64,000 bases of DNA from Streptomyces sp. NBC_01304 (GCF_035975855.1 NZ_CP109055.1:4526001-4590000); one strand, 5' to 3'. Counted from the first letter of the stretch, positions 17,125-26,468 are shown. The notes: generated by a model from the letters alone, not told the origin. Numbers and translations: made by a program.

Positions 17125-18270
17125 TCACCGCCTGTCCGTCAGCCGCAGCCGCAGCAGGGGTGTCAACCACCCCTCCACATACCGGTGCAGCAGCCACGCG
17201 AGCGTGAGCATCAGCCCGATCGTCAGGCCGAAGGTCGCCCACGCCGGGACCCCGAAGCCCCGGTGCAGGAAGCGGACCGAGACCCAGCCCAGGTGTTCGT
17301 GCACCAGGTAGAAGGGGTAGGTCAGCGCGCCCGCCGTGGTGAGCCAGGCCCAGTTGACGCGGTGCAGCCAGCCGAGCGCGATCGCGGCGACCGCGGCGAA
17401 GCCGGCCGTGATGATCGCGATGATGACGAGTGAGGGGCGGTAGGAGAAGAAGTCGGGGTTCGGGGCGTGCCAGAGGCGGTCGACCGCGAAGTGCTGGCCG
17501 AGGAGCCAGCTGACTCCGACGATGCCCCAGGCCGCTGCGTCCCGGCGGTCGCGGTGCACCAGGTAGAGGCCGATGCCGCCAATGAAGAACGGGGCGTACT
17601 CCGGCATCAGGACCAGGTCCAGGAGGGGCTCGTTCGCGCCCTCGGTGATCGCCGCCGCCAGGGTCCAGACCGCGCAGAAGAGGATGATCCGCTGCCGGTT
17701 GGCGCCCGGCAGGACGATGCACAGCGCGAAGAGCGCGTAGAAGCGGATCTCCGCCCAGAGGGTCCAGCACACGCCGAGCACGCGGTCGGCGCCGAGCGGC
17801 TGTTGGAGCATGGTCAGGTTGACCAGCATGTCGCTGGGTGAGACCGCCTCGTACACGACCGGTGGGAGCGCGAAGACCGCCGTCACCAGGAGGACCGCCG
17901 CCCAGTACGACGGCAGCAGGCGGGAGGCCCGGGAGGCGAAGAAGGAGCGGATCGGGCGGCCCCAGCCGCTCATGCAGATCACGAAGCCGCTGATCACGAA
18001 GAAGATCTGGACGCCTAGGCAGCCGTACGCGAACCACTCGTGGGCGGTGGGGAATTGGGCCTTCGGGGACGTGCCCCAGGCCGCGCCGATCTCGCCGTCG
18101 CGGCCGCCGTAGTGGTACGCGGCCACCATCAGCGCGGCCAGCAGGCGCAGGCCGTCCAGGGCGCGCAGCCGGGAGGCGCGGGGCTTTGAGCCGGTGGTGT
18201 GGGGAGTGGGGGTGGCAGCGGGAGTGGGGCCCGCTGCCCTTGTGGGGGGAGTGGCGTACGTGGTGCTCAT
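17125..18270 (-). CDS. Acyltransferase 3 family membrane protein
   Basis: A 381-residue integral membrane O-acyltransferase (OafA/YrhL type) with about 10 helices. After a Thr/Pro/Ala-rich cytoplasmic N-terminus come the family marks RALDGLRLLAALMVAAYH (R-x-x-D-G-L-R and H) and FFVISGFVI, then RASRLLPSYW. These enzymes acylate extracytoplasmic sugars using acyl-CoA. It overlaps the upstream polysialyltransferase-like gene by ATGA and closes the minus arm of the wall-polymer cluster, so the likely job is O-acetylation of that polymer. Confidence 0.87.
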   Translation of the reverse strand: MSTTYATPPTRAAGPTPAATPTPHTTGSKPRASRLRALDGLRLLAALMVAAYHYGGRDGEIGAAWGTSPKAQFPTAHEWFAYGCLGVQIFFVISGFVICMSGWGRPIRSFFASRASRLLPSYWAAVLLVTAVFALPPVVYEAVSPSDMLVNLTMLQQPLGADRVLGVCWTLWAEIRFYALFALCIVLPGANRQRIILFCAVWTLAAAITEGANEPLLDLVLMPEYAPFFIGGIGLYLVHRDRRDAAAWGIVGVSWLLGQHFAVDRLWHAPNPDFFSYRPSLVIIAIITAGFAAVAAIALGWLHRVNWAWLTTAGALTYPFYLVHEHLGWVSVRFLHRGFGVPAWATFGLTIGLMLTLAWLLHRYVEGWLTPLLRLRLTDRR

Positions 18271-19619
18271 CCGAGGGCGGCTCGTTTCAGCGCCCGTGCC
18301 CGCTTGGCCACTCGTCTCACCGTCGCATTGCGCGGGATGAACCCGAGCTGTGCCGGGATGCCGCCCGGCAGGGCGAGGGAGGTGAGGCGGCGGCGCTTGA
18401 AGTAGCGCCAGGTGCGGGTGTTCAACTGCCGCGAGAGGTACGTCTCGGCGGCGGGGCGCAGGTTCGGGTAGATCTGCGCCTGCATGGCGAAGCCGACCGT
18501 CTGGAGCAGGCCGGTGAGGTCCGCCTCTAGGGACTGGGCCTCGACCGCTGCCTTGTCGGTGAGTTCGGGCAGCAGGGCGTCGACGATCGTGACGGGGACG
18601 CGGTTGCTGTTCTGGTACGGGGTCAGGCGTTCCAGGAGAACGTCGGTGCCGATGCGGGCGACCGGGAGGTCGTACAGCGCGGAGGCCGTCAGGAGCGCGG
18701 TCGAGAAGCAGCCGACCACCAGGGCCGGGCGCATGCGCTGGTACAGGACCTCGGCGAGGACGGGCTCGTCGAGGACGGTCAGCGAGGCACCGAGCTTCGC
18801 CGCCTCGTCCTCCAGCTGGCGGGACCAGCGGGCCGGTGCGGAAGGGTGGGGCTTGAAGACGATCTCGGTGTGGCCGAGTGCGAGGGCGCCCTTGAGCATG
18901 CGGACGTGGAGGTTCTCTTCTTCCTCCGCCGTGAGGATGTCCAGGGCGGAGAGGTACTGGCCGAGCAGGAGCGCGGGCCGTTCGATCTCCGGCAGCGCGG
19001 GGGCCATGTCCGCCAGGTCGGCGAGGACCTTGACGAAGGCGTCCGTCGGGACGATCTCGGGGCCGACGCCGAACTCCGTGAGGAGCAGGGGTTCGAGGCC
19101 GGGGACCAGGTCCAGGTGGAGCAGGCGGTCGATGCGGGTGCCGACCAGCGGGTCGATCTTGCTGCGGGTGGGGCCGTAACTCATCAGGCCGTCCGCGTAC
19201 ACGTCGAGCGGGGCGCCGGTGAAGATCTGCGCGAGCGCGAGGGCCGGGTTGACCTGGATGGACTCGACGGCCAGGGACACCTCGTCGTCGCCGAGGTTCC
19301 AGAGCATGCGCAAGTAGCGCTCCCACAGGACCGTGTCGTCGGGGCGCGGGGCCCAACCTCCCGGGTGGAAGGGCGAGATGGCCTCGTTCCAGGACAGGAC
19401 CTCGTCGAACCGCCCCCGCAGCAGTTCGAAGCCGGGCATCTCGTCGAGGGCGGGCGTCGTCTCGGGGGTCGCCGCGTTGTTGCTGACCAGGAGGATGCGC
19501 CGGTCTGCGGGGCCGAAGCAGTCCGAGTCGAGGGCGGCGGCGAGGGTCGCGGTGCCGTAGAGGGTGGAGGCGAAGAAGATCTGCGTGGTCCGGGGGGTCT
19601 TGGGGCTCGTGCGGGCCAT
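18267..19619 (-). CDS. Polysialyltransferase-like glycosyltransferase
   Basis: A 450-residue protein resembling the alpha-2,8-polysialyltransferase family. It shows the three short motifs of that group: an acidic-Asp-Gly (YADGLMSYG, near residue 145), His-Pro (FKPHPSAPARW, near 260), and a Ser/Thr nucleotide-sugar site (VVGCFSTALLTASAL, near 318). Such enzymes transfer nonulosonic acid from its CMP sugar to a growing chain at the inner face of the membrane. The start overlaps the GT2 stop (TAATG) and its stop overlaps the acyltransferase start (ATGA). Donor identity (Kdn or sialic acid) is inferred from the cluster. Confidence 0.75.
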   Translation of the reverse strand: MARTSPKTPRTTQIFFASTLYGTATLAAALDSDCFGPADRRILLVSNNAATPETTPALDEMPGFELLRGRFDEVLSWNEAISPFHPGGWAPRPDDTVLWERYLRMLWNLGDDEVSLAVESIQVNPALALAQIFTGAPLDVYADGLMSYGPTRSKIDPLVGTRIDRLLHLDLVPGLEPLLLTEFGVGPEIVPTDAFVKVLADLADMAPALPEIERPALLLGQYLSALDILTAEEEENLHVRMLKGALALGHTEIVFKPHPSAPARWSRQLEDEAAKLGASLTVLDEPVLAEVLYQRMRPALVVGCFSTALLTASALYDLPVARIGTDVLLERLTPYQNSNRVPVTIVDALLPELTDKAAVEAQSLEADLTGLLQTVGFAMQAQIYPNLRPAAETYLSRQLNTRTWRYFKRRRLTSLALPGGIPAQLGFIPRNATVRRVAKRARALKRAALG

Positions 19620-20605
19620 TACGCCGCCACCTCCGTGGACACCGGGCGCCGGCGCAGGCGGCGAAGGCGCGAGGCGCGCTGAATGTCCATGGAGTCCAGG
19701 GCGTCGTTGAGTACGTCCTGCGGCATTCGCTTCAATGCCGCCGCGCTCATCGAGCGGAGCTTTCTGGCCACGGCTGGTTCGAACCTTTCAATGGATCCCA
19801 AGTGGTGGGAAATAATTGCGCAGTACGTACGGACCGCCTTCGGCAGCAATTGCGCGGCGTCCCGGTCCTGCGCCGTTTCCCGTACCACCTGGTCGAACGC
19901 CCGGATGAAATCGAGCTGCCTTACGTCGCCGATCTGGGTGAGCGAGGAGGCGACGCCGCGCCGGTAGAACACGCCCAGGTGCGAGGCCACGGCGAAGGAT
20001 TCGGCCTCGCGGTGCAGCTTCCAGATCCAGGGCCGGTCCTCTGCCGTGCGCAGGCCGTCCGTGAAGTGCAGGAGGCCCTTGTCGGCGAGGCGGCGGTGGT
20101 AGATGCCGGCCCAGGCGTACGCGTAGTCGACGGAGGTCGAGCGGTCGGCGGGCAGGATCGCCGCGCGCGGGTCCATGACGACGCCGCGCCGGCCGTGCGG
20201 GACGCGGTGGACCGAGCGGGCCCTGGCGGTGCACTGGACATGGTCGACGCGTACGAAGTCGCAGCCCAAGTCCTCGATGGAGGCCAGGAGTTGCTCGTAG
20301 TAGCCGGGGGCCAGCCAGTCGTCGCCGTCCAGGAAGGTGACGTACTCGCCACTGGAGGCGTCGAGGCCGGTGTTGCGTGCGGTGGCGAGTCCGCCATTTT
20401 GCTCATGCCGGACAAGTCTGATCTGCGCGACATCGGAGAGCTCGCGCTCGGCGCGCGCGAGGATCTCCGGAGTCCCGTCTCTGGAACAGTCGTCGACGAG
20501 GACGAATTCGAAGTCGGCACGCGCGTTGGCCCTGAGACTCCTCAGGGTGTCGGGCGCGTATTGCTGCACGTTGTAGAACGGCACGATGACGGAGAGCTTA
20601 ACCAC
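19619..20605 (-). CDS. GT2-family glycosyltransferase
   Basis: A 328-residue GT-A fold transferase. It has KLSVIVPFYNVQQYAPDTL at the N-terminus, the nucleotide-sugar DDCSRDGT loop near residue 38, and the metal-binding TFLDGDDWLAPGYY (D-x-D) near 90. The C-terminal 130 residues are helical and specific to wall-polymer GT2 enzymes. It is the first gene of the minus-strand arm and diverges from the DUF6716 gene across a 187-bp promoter region. It probably adds a hexose or glycerol-linked sugar to the wall polymer; the donor is unknown. Confidence 0.88.
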   Translation of the reverse strand: MVKLSVIVPFYNVQQYAPDTLRSLRANARADFEFVLVDDCSRDGTPEILARAERELSDVAQIRLVRHEQNGGLATARNTGLDASSGEYVTFLDGDDWLAPGYYEQLLASIEDLGCDFVRVDHVQCTARARSVHRVPHGRRGVVMDPRAAILPADRSTSVDYAYAWAGIYHRRLADKGLLHFTDGLRTAEDRPWIWKLHREAESFAVASHLGVFYRRGVASSLTQIGDVRQLDFIRAFDQVVRETAQDRDAAQLLPKAVRTYCAIISHHLGSIERFEPAVARKLRSMSAAALKRMPQDVLNDALDSMDIQRASRLRRLRRRPVSTEVAA

Positions 20606-20792
20606 GCAGGGGACGTTAGGTGGCCGCGCCTCATTCGTCTTGGCCCTTGGGGAAATGCCGGATGAACGAAGAGTGTAGGAACAGTTAACCCGGCAGCTCC
20701 CGGGGCCAGTTGGCCATTCGTCGGCGCGCTGTTAACCCTTTGTTGCATTTGAAGTCGGCCGCTGGGCGAAATGGCTTCCTAGCGTCTGCGAC

Positions 20793-22118
20793 GTGCCAAG
20801 TACGAAGAGAACGCAGCGGGTTGCCGTACTCGCGGATTCCGACACCCGATGGAAATGGGGGGCGCTCACCGCCAACCGTATCGCATCGGACATTTCGTCG
20901 GACATTCGTCTGGACGGCTATCTGCTCCGCGGGCGGGCCACCCCCACCGCCAGGCAGCTCGACGAGGTCGGTGTGCGCAGCGACGCGCTGCACGAAGTGA
21001 CCGGCGTCGAGTTCCTGCGGGCGATGGAGTCGGCTCGCGAGCAGTCCGGCCCGTACGACATCGTCGTCCTCGCCCTGGTGGGCGGGGCCGTCCAGGCCAT
21101 GCTGCACGGGCTCGCCCACGCCTGGCAGGGCGCGGGCAGGCGTCCCGTGGTCGTCACCGGATACGTCGGCGTCGTCTACGAGAAGCTCGCGGACGGGCTG
21201 CTGCTCCGGCACGGTGCGGATGTCGTCCTCGCCAACTCCCGGCAGGACGCGGAGCGTTTCCGCGCCGTGTACGAGGGGGTGGGCGCCGACGCCACGAGCG
21301 TGGTCGAGGCCGCGCTGCCGTTCCTCGGCGGGGCGCCGTACACCGAGAAGCACGACCCCTACACGGTCACGTTCGCCGCTCAGCCCTCCGTCCCGGAGAG
21401 CCGCGCGGACCGTACGTACCTGCTCAAGCGCATGATCCGGCACGCGAAGCTGCACCCGGCGCGCGAGGTGCTGATCAAGCTGCGGTCGAAGCCGGGCGAG
21501 CACACCACGCACCTGGAGGAGTTCCCCTTCCAGAAGCTGGTGCAGAAGCATCCGCTGCCCGCCAACTGCCGCCTCGTCTACGGGCACATGGGCGAGGTGC
21601 TCGACCGGACCGATCTGCTGGTCACGGTCTCGTCGACGGCCGCCCTGGAGTCGCTGCACCGCCGCATCCCCACCGCGGTCCTCACCGACAACGGGGTGCG
21701 CGAGGCGCTCGGCAACCACCACTTCATCGGCTCCGGATGCCTGGCTTCCTGGGACCAGTTGGACGCCGGCCACATCCCGGCGCCCGACGAGGAGTGGCTG
21801 GCGCGGCAGGGCGTGGCCGCCGACGGGACGTACGAGAACGCCTTCGACCTCGCGAAGAAGCGCGTCGCCGAGCTGGGCGCGGAGCCCCAACTCCCGCCCC
21901 TGCGGCCCTACTACAGCCCCACCACCGCCCCCGGCTACCTCCCCGGCATCCTCGCCCGGCACCACCTGGGCCCCGACGGCGCGCCGCTGCCCGGCTCCCC
22001 CGCGGCGGCCCGGCAGCCCGGTCCGGTGCGCCAGGTCGTGCGGCAGGCCGCGCGCGGTGCGTACCGGCACGGCGTGCAGCGCGTCGCGCCCGTGATCCGA
22101 CGGATGGGCGAGCTGTGA
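20793..22118 (+). CDS. DUF6716-type putative glycosyltransferase
   Basis: A 441-residue cytosolic protein of the DUF6716 putative glycosyltransferase type. N-terminal RVAVLADSDTRWKWG and the central VLIKLRSKPGEHTTH plus LVTVSSTAALESLHRRIPTAVL resemble the His/Arg and Ser-Ser/Thr donor sites of polysialyltransferase-like enzymes. The C-terminal tail is basic. The GTG start at 20793 heads the plus-strand arm, followed 83 nt later by the CMP-sugar synthetase gene. It probably uses the CMP-activated acid made by its neighbours; this is inferred from context. Confidence 0.75.
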   Translation: MPSTKRTQRVAVLADSDTRWKWGALTANRIASDISSDIRLDGYLLRGRATPTARQLDEVGVRSDALHEVTGVEFLRAMESAREQSGPYDIVVLALVGGAVQAMLHGLAHAWQGAGRRPVVVTGYVGVVYEKLADGLLLRHGADVVLANSRQDAERFRAVYEGVGADATSVVEAALPFLGGAPYTEKHDPYTVTFAAQPSVPESRADRTYLLKRMIRHAKLHPAREVLIKLRSKPGEHTTHLEEFPFQKLVQKHPLPANCRLVYGHMGEVLDRTDLLVTVSSTAALESLHRRIPTAVLTDNGVREALGNHHFIGSGCLASWDQLDAGHIPAPDEEWLARQGVAADGTYENAFDLAKKRVAELGAEPQLPPLRPYYSPTTAPGYLPGILARHHLGPDGAPLPGSPAAARQPGPVRQVVRQAARGAYRHGVQRVAPVIRRMGEL

Positions 22119-22201
22119 AACCTCACTACTTCCCGTACGTCCCCACGACTTCCCGTACGTCCCCGCGTGCGGCCCCTCGACTCCCCCAAGGAGACCTCCC
22201 C

Positions 22202-23518
22202 ATGACCCACCCGGAAGCGGGACAGGGCGCCGGACAACCGGTGCGCCGCGTCCTCGCCGTGATCCCCGCCCGTGGCGGCTCGAAGGGCGTGCCCGCCAAG
22301 AATCTGGCCCCGGTGGCCGGGGTGCCGCTGGTCGCCCGTGCCGTACGGGAGTGCCGTGCGGCACGCCACGTCACGGACGTCGTGGTCTCCACGGACGACC
22401 CGGCGATCGCCGCCGTGGCCCGGCAGGCGGGCGCGGAGGTCGTGCTGCGCCCGGCCGCCATCGCGGGCGACACCGCCACCTCCGAGGCGGCCGTGCTGCA
22501 CGCCATGGACGCCCACGAGGGACTGCACGGCGACCGCGTGGACGTCGTACTCCTGGTGCAGTGCACCAGCCCGTTCCTCACCCGCGAGGACGTGGACGGG
22601 GTGGCCGGCGCGGTCGTCGAGCAGGGGGCCGACACCGCGCTGACCGTGGCGCCGTTCCACGGCTTCGTGTGGCGCGACGACGCGGACGAGGTGGGCACGG
22701 CGGACGGAGCGGTCATCGGGGCCCAGCGCACCACCGCCACCGAAGGGGGCGGGACGGCCACCGTCGTCACCGGCTCCAAGACCTCCGGCGGGTACGGCGT
22801 CAACCACGACAAGTCGTTCCGGCCGCGCCGCCAGGACCGCCCCCAGGACCTCCTGGAGACCGGCGCCGCCTACGCCATGGCCGCCGACGGCTTCCGCGAG
22901 CACAAGCACCGCTTCTTCGGCCGTACGGAACTCGTCCGCACCGACCCCGCAAGGGTGTTGGAGGTCGACGACCCGCACGACCTGGCCCGCGCCCGCGCCC
23001 TTGCCCCCCTCCTCGACCGCGAAGAGCTCCCCACGCCCGGGGACATCGACGCGATCGTCATCGACTTCGACGGCACCCAGACCGACGACAAGGTGCTGAT
23101 CGACTCCGACGGACGGGAGATCGTCGCCGTGCACCGCGGCGACGGACTCGGCATCGCCGCCCTGCGCAAGTCGGGCATCCCGCTGCTGATCCTGTCCACG
23201 GAACAGAACCCGGTCGTCGCCGCCCGGGCCCGGAAGCTACAGATTCCGGTCCTGCACGGCATCGACCGCAAGGACCTCGCACTGAAGCAGTGGTGCGAGG
23301 ACCAGGGCATCGCGCCTGAGCGCGTGCTCTACGTCGGCAACGACGTCAACGACCTCCCGTGCTTCGCCCTCGTCGGCTGGCCCGTGGCGGTCGCGAGCGC
23401 CCATGACGTCGTGCGCGGCGCCGCACGCGCCGTCACCACCGTCCCCGGTGGCGAAGGCGCGATCCGAGAGATCGCCAGCTGGATCCTCGGCCCCTCTCTC
23501 GACTCCCTCAACAAGTAA
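22202..23518 (+). CDS. CMP-nonulosonate cytidylyltransferase fused to HAD phosphatase
   Basis: A 438-residue two-domain enzyme. Residues 15-260 are a NeuA/KdsB-type cytidylyltransferase (IPARGGSKGVPAKNL, LVQCTSPF). Residues 280-425 are a KdsC-like HAD phosphatase with IDFDGTQTDDK (nucleophile Asp near 288), LILST, a Lys loop (GIDRKDLAL) and GNDVND. It would dephosphorylate a 9-phosphate sugar acid and load it on CMP. Such a phosphatase is needed for Kdn made from mannose-6-phosphate but not for the bacterial NeuNAc route. The ATG at 22202 follows AAGGAG. The NeuB-type gene follows after 13 nt. Confidence 0.88.
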   Translation: MTHPEAGQGAGQPVRRVLAVIPARGGSKGVPAKNLAPVAGVPLVARAVRECRAARHVTDVVVSTDDPAIAAVARQAGAEVVLRPAAIAGDTATSEAAVLHAMDAHEGLHGDRVDVVLLVQCTSPFLTREDVDGVAGAVVEQGADTALTVAPFHGFVWRDDADEVGTADGAVIGAQRTTATEGGGTATVVTGSKTSGGYGVNHDKSFRPRRQDRPQDLLETGAAYAMAADGFREHKHRFFGRTELVRTDPARVLEVDDPHDLARARALAPLLDREELPTPGDIDAIVIDFDGTQTDDKVLIDSDGREIVAVHRGDGLGIAALRKSGIPLLILSTEQNPVVAARARKLQIPVLHGIDRKDLALKQWCEDQGIAPERVLYVGNDVNDLPCFALVGWPVAVASAHDVVRGAARAVTTVPGGEGAIREIASWILGPSLDSLNK

Positions 23519-23531
23519 GGAACCACCTGTC

Positions 23532-24458
23532 ATGACCTCCACCTCCCGTCTCCGTACGCTCGGCAACAAGACCGCCGGGCCCGGCCGCCCCGTCTACATC
23601 ACCGGCGAGATCGGCATCAACCACAACGGCGACCTCGAGAACGCCTTCAAGCTGATCGACGTGGCCGCCGAGGCCGGCTGCGACGCGGTCAAGTTCCAGA
23701 AGCGCACCCCAGAGATCTGCACCCCGCGCGACCAGTGGGACATCGAGCGCGACACCCCCTGGGGCCGGATGACGTACATCGACTACCGCCACCGCGTGGA
23801 GTTCGACGAGACCGACTACCGCGCCATCGACGAGCACTGCAAGAAGCGCGGCATCGACTGGTTCGCCTCCCCGTGGGACACCGAGGCCGTCGCGTTCCTG
23901 GAGAAGTTCGACCTGCCGGCCCACAAGGTGGCCTCCGCCTCCCTGACGGACGACGAGCTGCTTCGCTCGCTGCGCGCCACCGGCCGCACGATCATCCTCT
24001 CCACCGGCATGTCGACCCCGAAGCAGATCCGCCACGCGGTCGAGGTCCTGGGCAGCGACAACATCCTTCTCTGCCACGCCACTTCGACCTACCCGGCCAA
24101 GGCCGAGGAGCTCAACCTGCGCGTCATCAACACCCTGCAGGGCGAGTACCCCAACGTCCCGATCGGCTACTCCGGCCACGAGACCGGCCTGCAGACCACC
24201 CTCGCCGCCGTCGCCCTCGGCGCCACCTTCGTCGAGCGTCACATCACCCTCGACCGCGCCATGTGGGGTTCCGACCAGGCCGCGTCCGTCGAGCCGGGCG
24301 GCCTCACCCGCCTCGTCCGTGACATCCGCACCATCGAGGCCTCCCTCGGCGACGGTGTCAAGAAGGTGTACGAGTCGGAGCTCGGCCCGATGAAGAAGCT
24401 GCGCCGCGTCGAGGGTGTCGTCGCCCAGGCCGGCGACCGCGAGCCGGTCGCGGTCTGA
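23532..24458 (+). CDS. neuB: NeuB-type nonulosonate (probably Kdn-9-P) synthase lacking the SAF domain
   Basis: A 308-residue TIM-barrel synthase condensing phosphoenolpyruvate with a hexose. Family motifs are GEIGINHNGD, DAVKFQKRTPE, KVASASLTDDELL, STGMSTPKQI, HATSTYPAKAEEL and IGYSGHETGL. Usual NeuB proteins have about 340-350 residues because of a C-terminal SAF/antifreeze-like domain. Here the protein ends soon after the barrel. In NeuB that domain contributes an Arg that contacts the N-acetyl group of ManNAc, so its loss fits a substrate without N-acetyl, such as mannose-6-phosphate (giving Kdn). ATG 23532 follows AAGGAA. No NeuC-type epimerase gene is present nearby. Confidence 0.88.
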   Translation: MTSTSRLRTLGNKTAGPGRPVYITGEIGINHNGDLENAFKLIDVAAEAGCDAVKFQKRTPEICTPRDQWDIERDTPWGRMTYIDYRHRVEFDETDYRAIDEHCKKRGIDWFASPWDTEAVAFLEKFDLPAHKVASASLTDDELLRSLRATGRTIILSTGMSTPKQIRHAVEVLGSDNILLCHATSTYPAKAEELNLRVINTLQGEYPNVPIGYSGHETGLQTTLAAVALGATFVERHITLDRAMWGSDQAASVEPGGLTRLVRDIRTIEASLGDGVKKVYESELGPMKKLRRVEGVVAQAGDREPVAV

Positions 24459-24459
24459 C

Positions 24460-25716
24460 GTGACCTCTCCGAACGGGCCCACCGGCGCCCCCCGGGATGC
24501 GGGAGTGCCCAGCCCCCGCATCCCGGGCCGCCGGCGCCCGCCCGCCACGGCGGGCTCCGCCACAGCGGGCGAACCCGGGCCCGCCGCCCCGCGCGCCGCC
24601 AAGTCGGCGCGCGGGGCGGAGACCCTGGCCTTCGTCGAGAGCCCGGTCCAGCTCCTCAACGTCCTGGAGTGGGCCCACTCCGACGCCCTGCGCGTCGGCG
24701 AGCCGCTCTCCGCCGTGCCCCCGCAGATCCGGCGCGACGTGCCGGTCTCCCCCGAGGTCTCGGCGCTGACCATCGTGGTCCTCTCCCCGCTCGACCCCAT
24801 GTCCCGGGGCCAGCTGCGCCGCGTGGCCGAACTCGCGCGCGACCAGGGCCACACCGTGCGCTGGCAGGAGGCGCGCGGCGGGACCATGGCGCCCCTGCAC
24901 ACCATCGGCGGACTCGCCTCGAAGCTGCGCCGTGCCAAGCGCGTGGTGATCGGCGACCCCTTCTCGCGCTACGTACAGCTGCTCCTCACCATCACGCGCG
25001 CCCGCGACCTGGTCGTCGTCGACGACGGCACCGCCACGATGGAGTTCATCTCCCAACTCGCCCGCGGCGAACGCCTGGTGCGCTGGCACCGGCGCGGCGG
25101 CCGCCTCGGCGTACGCGACCTCGTCTTCGCCCCGTTCTCGGCCTCGGCCCGCCGCCGGCTGACCCCCGGCGGGAAACGTACGGTCGAGGTCTTCTCCTCC
25201 ATGCCGGTCGAGGCGCCCGAGGGCGTCACCGTCGTGGAGAACGCCTTCGCCTGGACCCGCGCCACCTTCGGCCCGCCCCGCATCACCAAGGGCGCCGACC
25301 TGGTGGGGACTTCACTGGTCGAGACGGGCGTGGTCGACACCGACCGCTATCTCGAAGCGGTCGGACAGCTGGCCCGTACGCACGGCGCGACCCGCTATTT
25401 CGCGCATCGCCGGGAGGCCACGGACAAGCTGCACCGGCTCGCCCGCGAGACCGGCCTGGAGATCGTCCGCCCCGACCTCCCCCTCGAACTCATCGCCCGC
25501 AGAGGCCCGATCGGCCGGACGATCCTCAGCTTCCCCTCGACGGTCGTGCACACGCTGCCGCTCGCCCTCGCCGGCACGGAGGTCGAGGTCGCGGTCTGCG
25601 ACATCGACCCGGCCTGGCTGACGGAGAACGCCTCGCCGCGGGCGCAGGGCTTCCTCTCGGGCGTGACGGGGACGGCCCGGGACGTGCATCGGCTGCAGTC
25701 GGTGCGTACGGCTTAG
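24460..25716 (+). CDS. GT52/sialyltransferase-like putative glycosyltransferase
   Basis: A 418-residue cytosolic protein starting at GTG 24460, one base after the neuB stop. A disordered Pro/Ala/Arg-rich N-terminus of about 45 residues precedes ETLAFVESPVQLLNVLEW, the hallmark start of GT52-like sialyltransferases. Later come VVVDDGTATMEF (acidic-Asp-Gly), ATRYFAHRREATDKL and LSFPSTVVHTLPLAL (Ser/Thr donor site). It fits a CMP-sugar dependent transferase and is the third such protein in the cluster. Its place directly after the CMP-sugar genes supports use of that donor. Confidence 0.72.
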   Translation: MTSPNGPTGAPRDAGVPSPRIPGRRRPPATAGSATAGEPGPAAPRAAKSARGAETLAFVESPVQLLNVLEWAHSDALRVGEPLSAVPPQIRRDVPVSPEVSALTIVVLSPLDPMSRGQLRRVAELARDQGHTVRWQEARGGTMAPLHTIGGLASKLRRAKRVVIGDPFSRYVQLLLTITRARDLVVVDDGTATMEFISQLARGERLVRWHRRGGRLGVRDLVFAPFSASARRRLTPGGKRTVEVFSSMPVEAPEGVTVVENAFAWTRATFGPPRITKGADLVGTSLVETGVVDTDRYLEAVGQLARTHGATRYFAHRREATDKLHRLARETGLEIVRPDLPLELIARRGPIGRTILSFPSTVVHTLPLALAGTEVEVAVCDIDPAWLTENASPRAQGFLSGVTGTARDVHRLQSVRTA

Positions 25717-25723
25717 GGGCCGG

Positions 25724-26338
25724 TCAGTTGCCCTCGTCCCGACGGCGGCGGAGCATCGCGAAGCCGAGACCACCCGCGCCTGCCGCGGCCATGCCGCCGC
25801 CCGCGGCGAGCAGGGCGGGGTGGCTGCCGCTGTTGCCCTGACTCTGGTCCACGCCTTCGGCACCGGCCTTCACGCCGCCCTTCGGGGCGGCTTTGTCGTT
25901 CTTCTGCTGGCCGTTGTGGCCCTGCTTCTGATCCTGCTTGTGGTCCTTCTTCTGATCCCGCTTCTCGTCCTTCTTCTCGTCCTTCTTGCCGTTGAGGTAC
26001 GTGATGCCGATGTGGCCGTTGTCCGGGCTCAGGTCGTACTTCACGCCGTCGTGCGTCACGGTCGGGTGCGTGGCGGACAGCGTGGCGATCTCCTTGCCCT
26101 TCACGCTGATGATCGCGACGAACTTGCCGCCCCGGTCCTGGACTTTGGCCTTGGCCCCGTTGCCGAGGGTGACCTCGAAGACCTCGCCCCACTTCGGCTT
26201 GGCCGAGGGCTCGTTCGTGGCGGAGGGGCTGGGCGAGGGTTCGGACGACGCGAAGGCGGTGGTGGCGGGGATGGCCAGGGCGATGGTGCCGGTGACGATC
26301 GCGGCGGTGCGGACGGCACGGCGGGGTACGTAGCGCAT
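25724..26338 (-). CDS. Cell-surface protein with signal peptide and C-terminal membrane anchor
   Basis: A 204-residue exported protein. It has a signal peptide (about 1-31, ending AFA-S), a Ser/Pro stretch, a compact globular part (about 45-110), then a long Lys/Asp/Gln/His repeat of KDEK-type units. A Gly/Ala/Leu transmembrane helix near the end is followed by LRRRRDEGN. The tail resembles a sortase-type anchor (membrane helix plus Arg), but the LPxTG-like motif is not evident: only HPALLAAGG precedes the helix. It is convergent with the wall-polymer cluster. Function unknown. Confidence 0.7.
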   Translation of the reverse strand: MRYVPRRAVRTAAIVTGTIALAIPATTAFASSEPSPSPSATNEPSAKPKWGEVFEVTLGNGAKAKVQDRGGKFVAIISVKGKEIATLSATHPTVTHDGVKYDLSPDNGHIGITYLNGKKDEKKDEKRDQKKDHKQDQKQGHNGQQKNDKAAPKGGVKAGAEGVDQSQGNSGSHPALLAAGGGMAAAGAGGLGFAMLRRRRDEGN

Positions 26339-26468
26339 GATCGTGGGCTCCTCGTAGCTGGGGGCTGTTGCCTTGTGCCGGTAAAGCTACGAAGTGGACA
26401 TTTTGGTACGTCGACAGTGACGTAACGATCATCAAGGAACTGTCCCGCGACCTTGTAACAGCCCGCGC

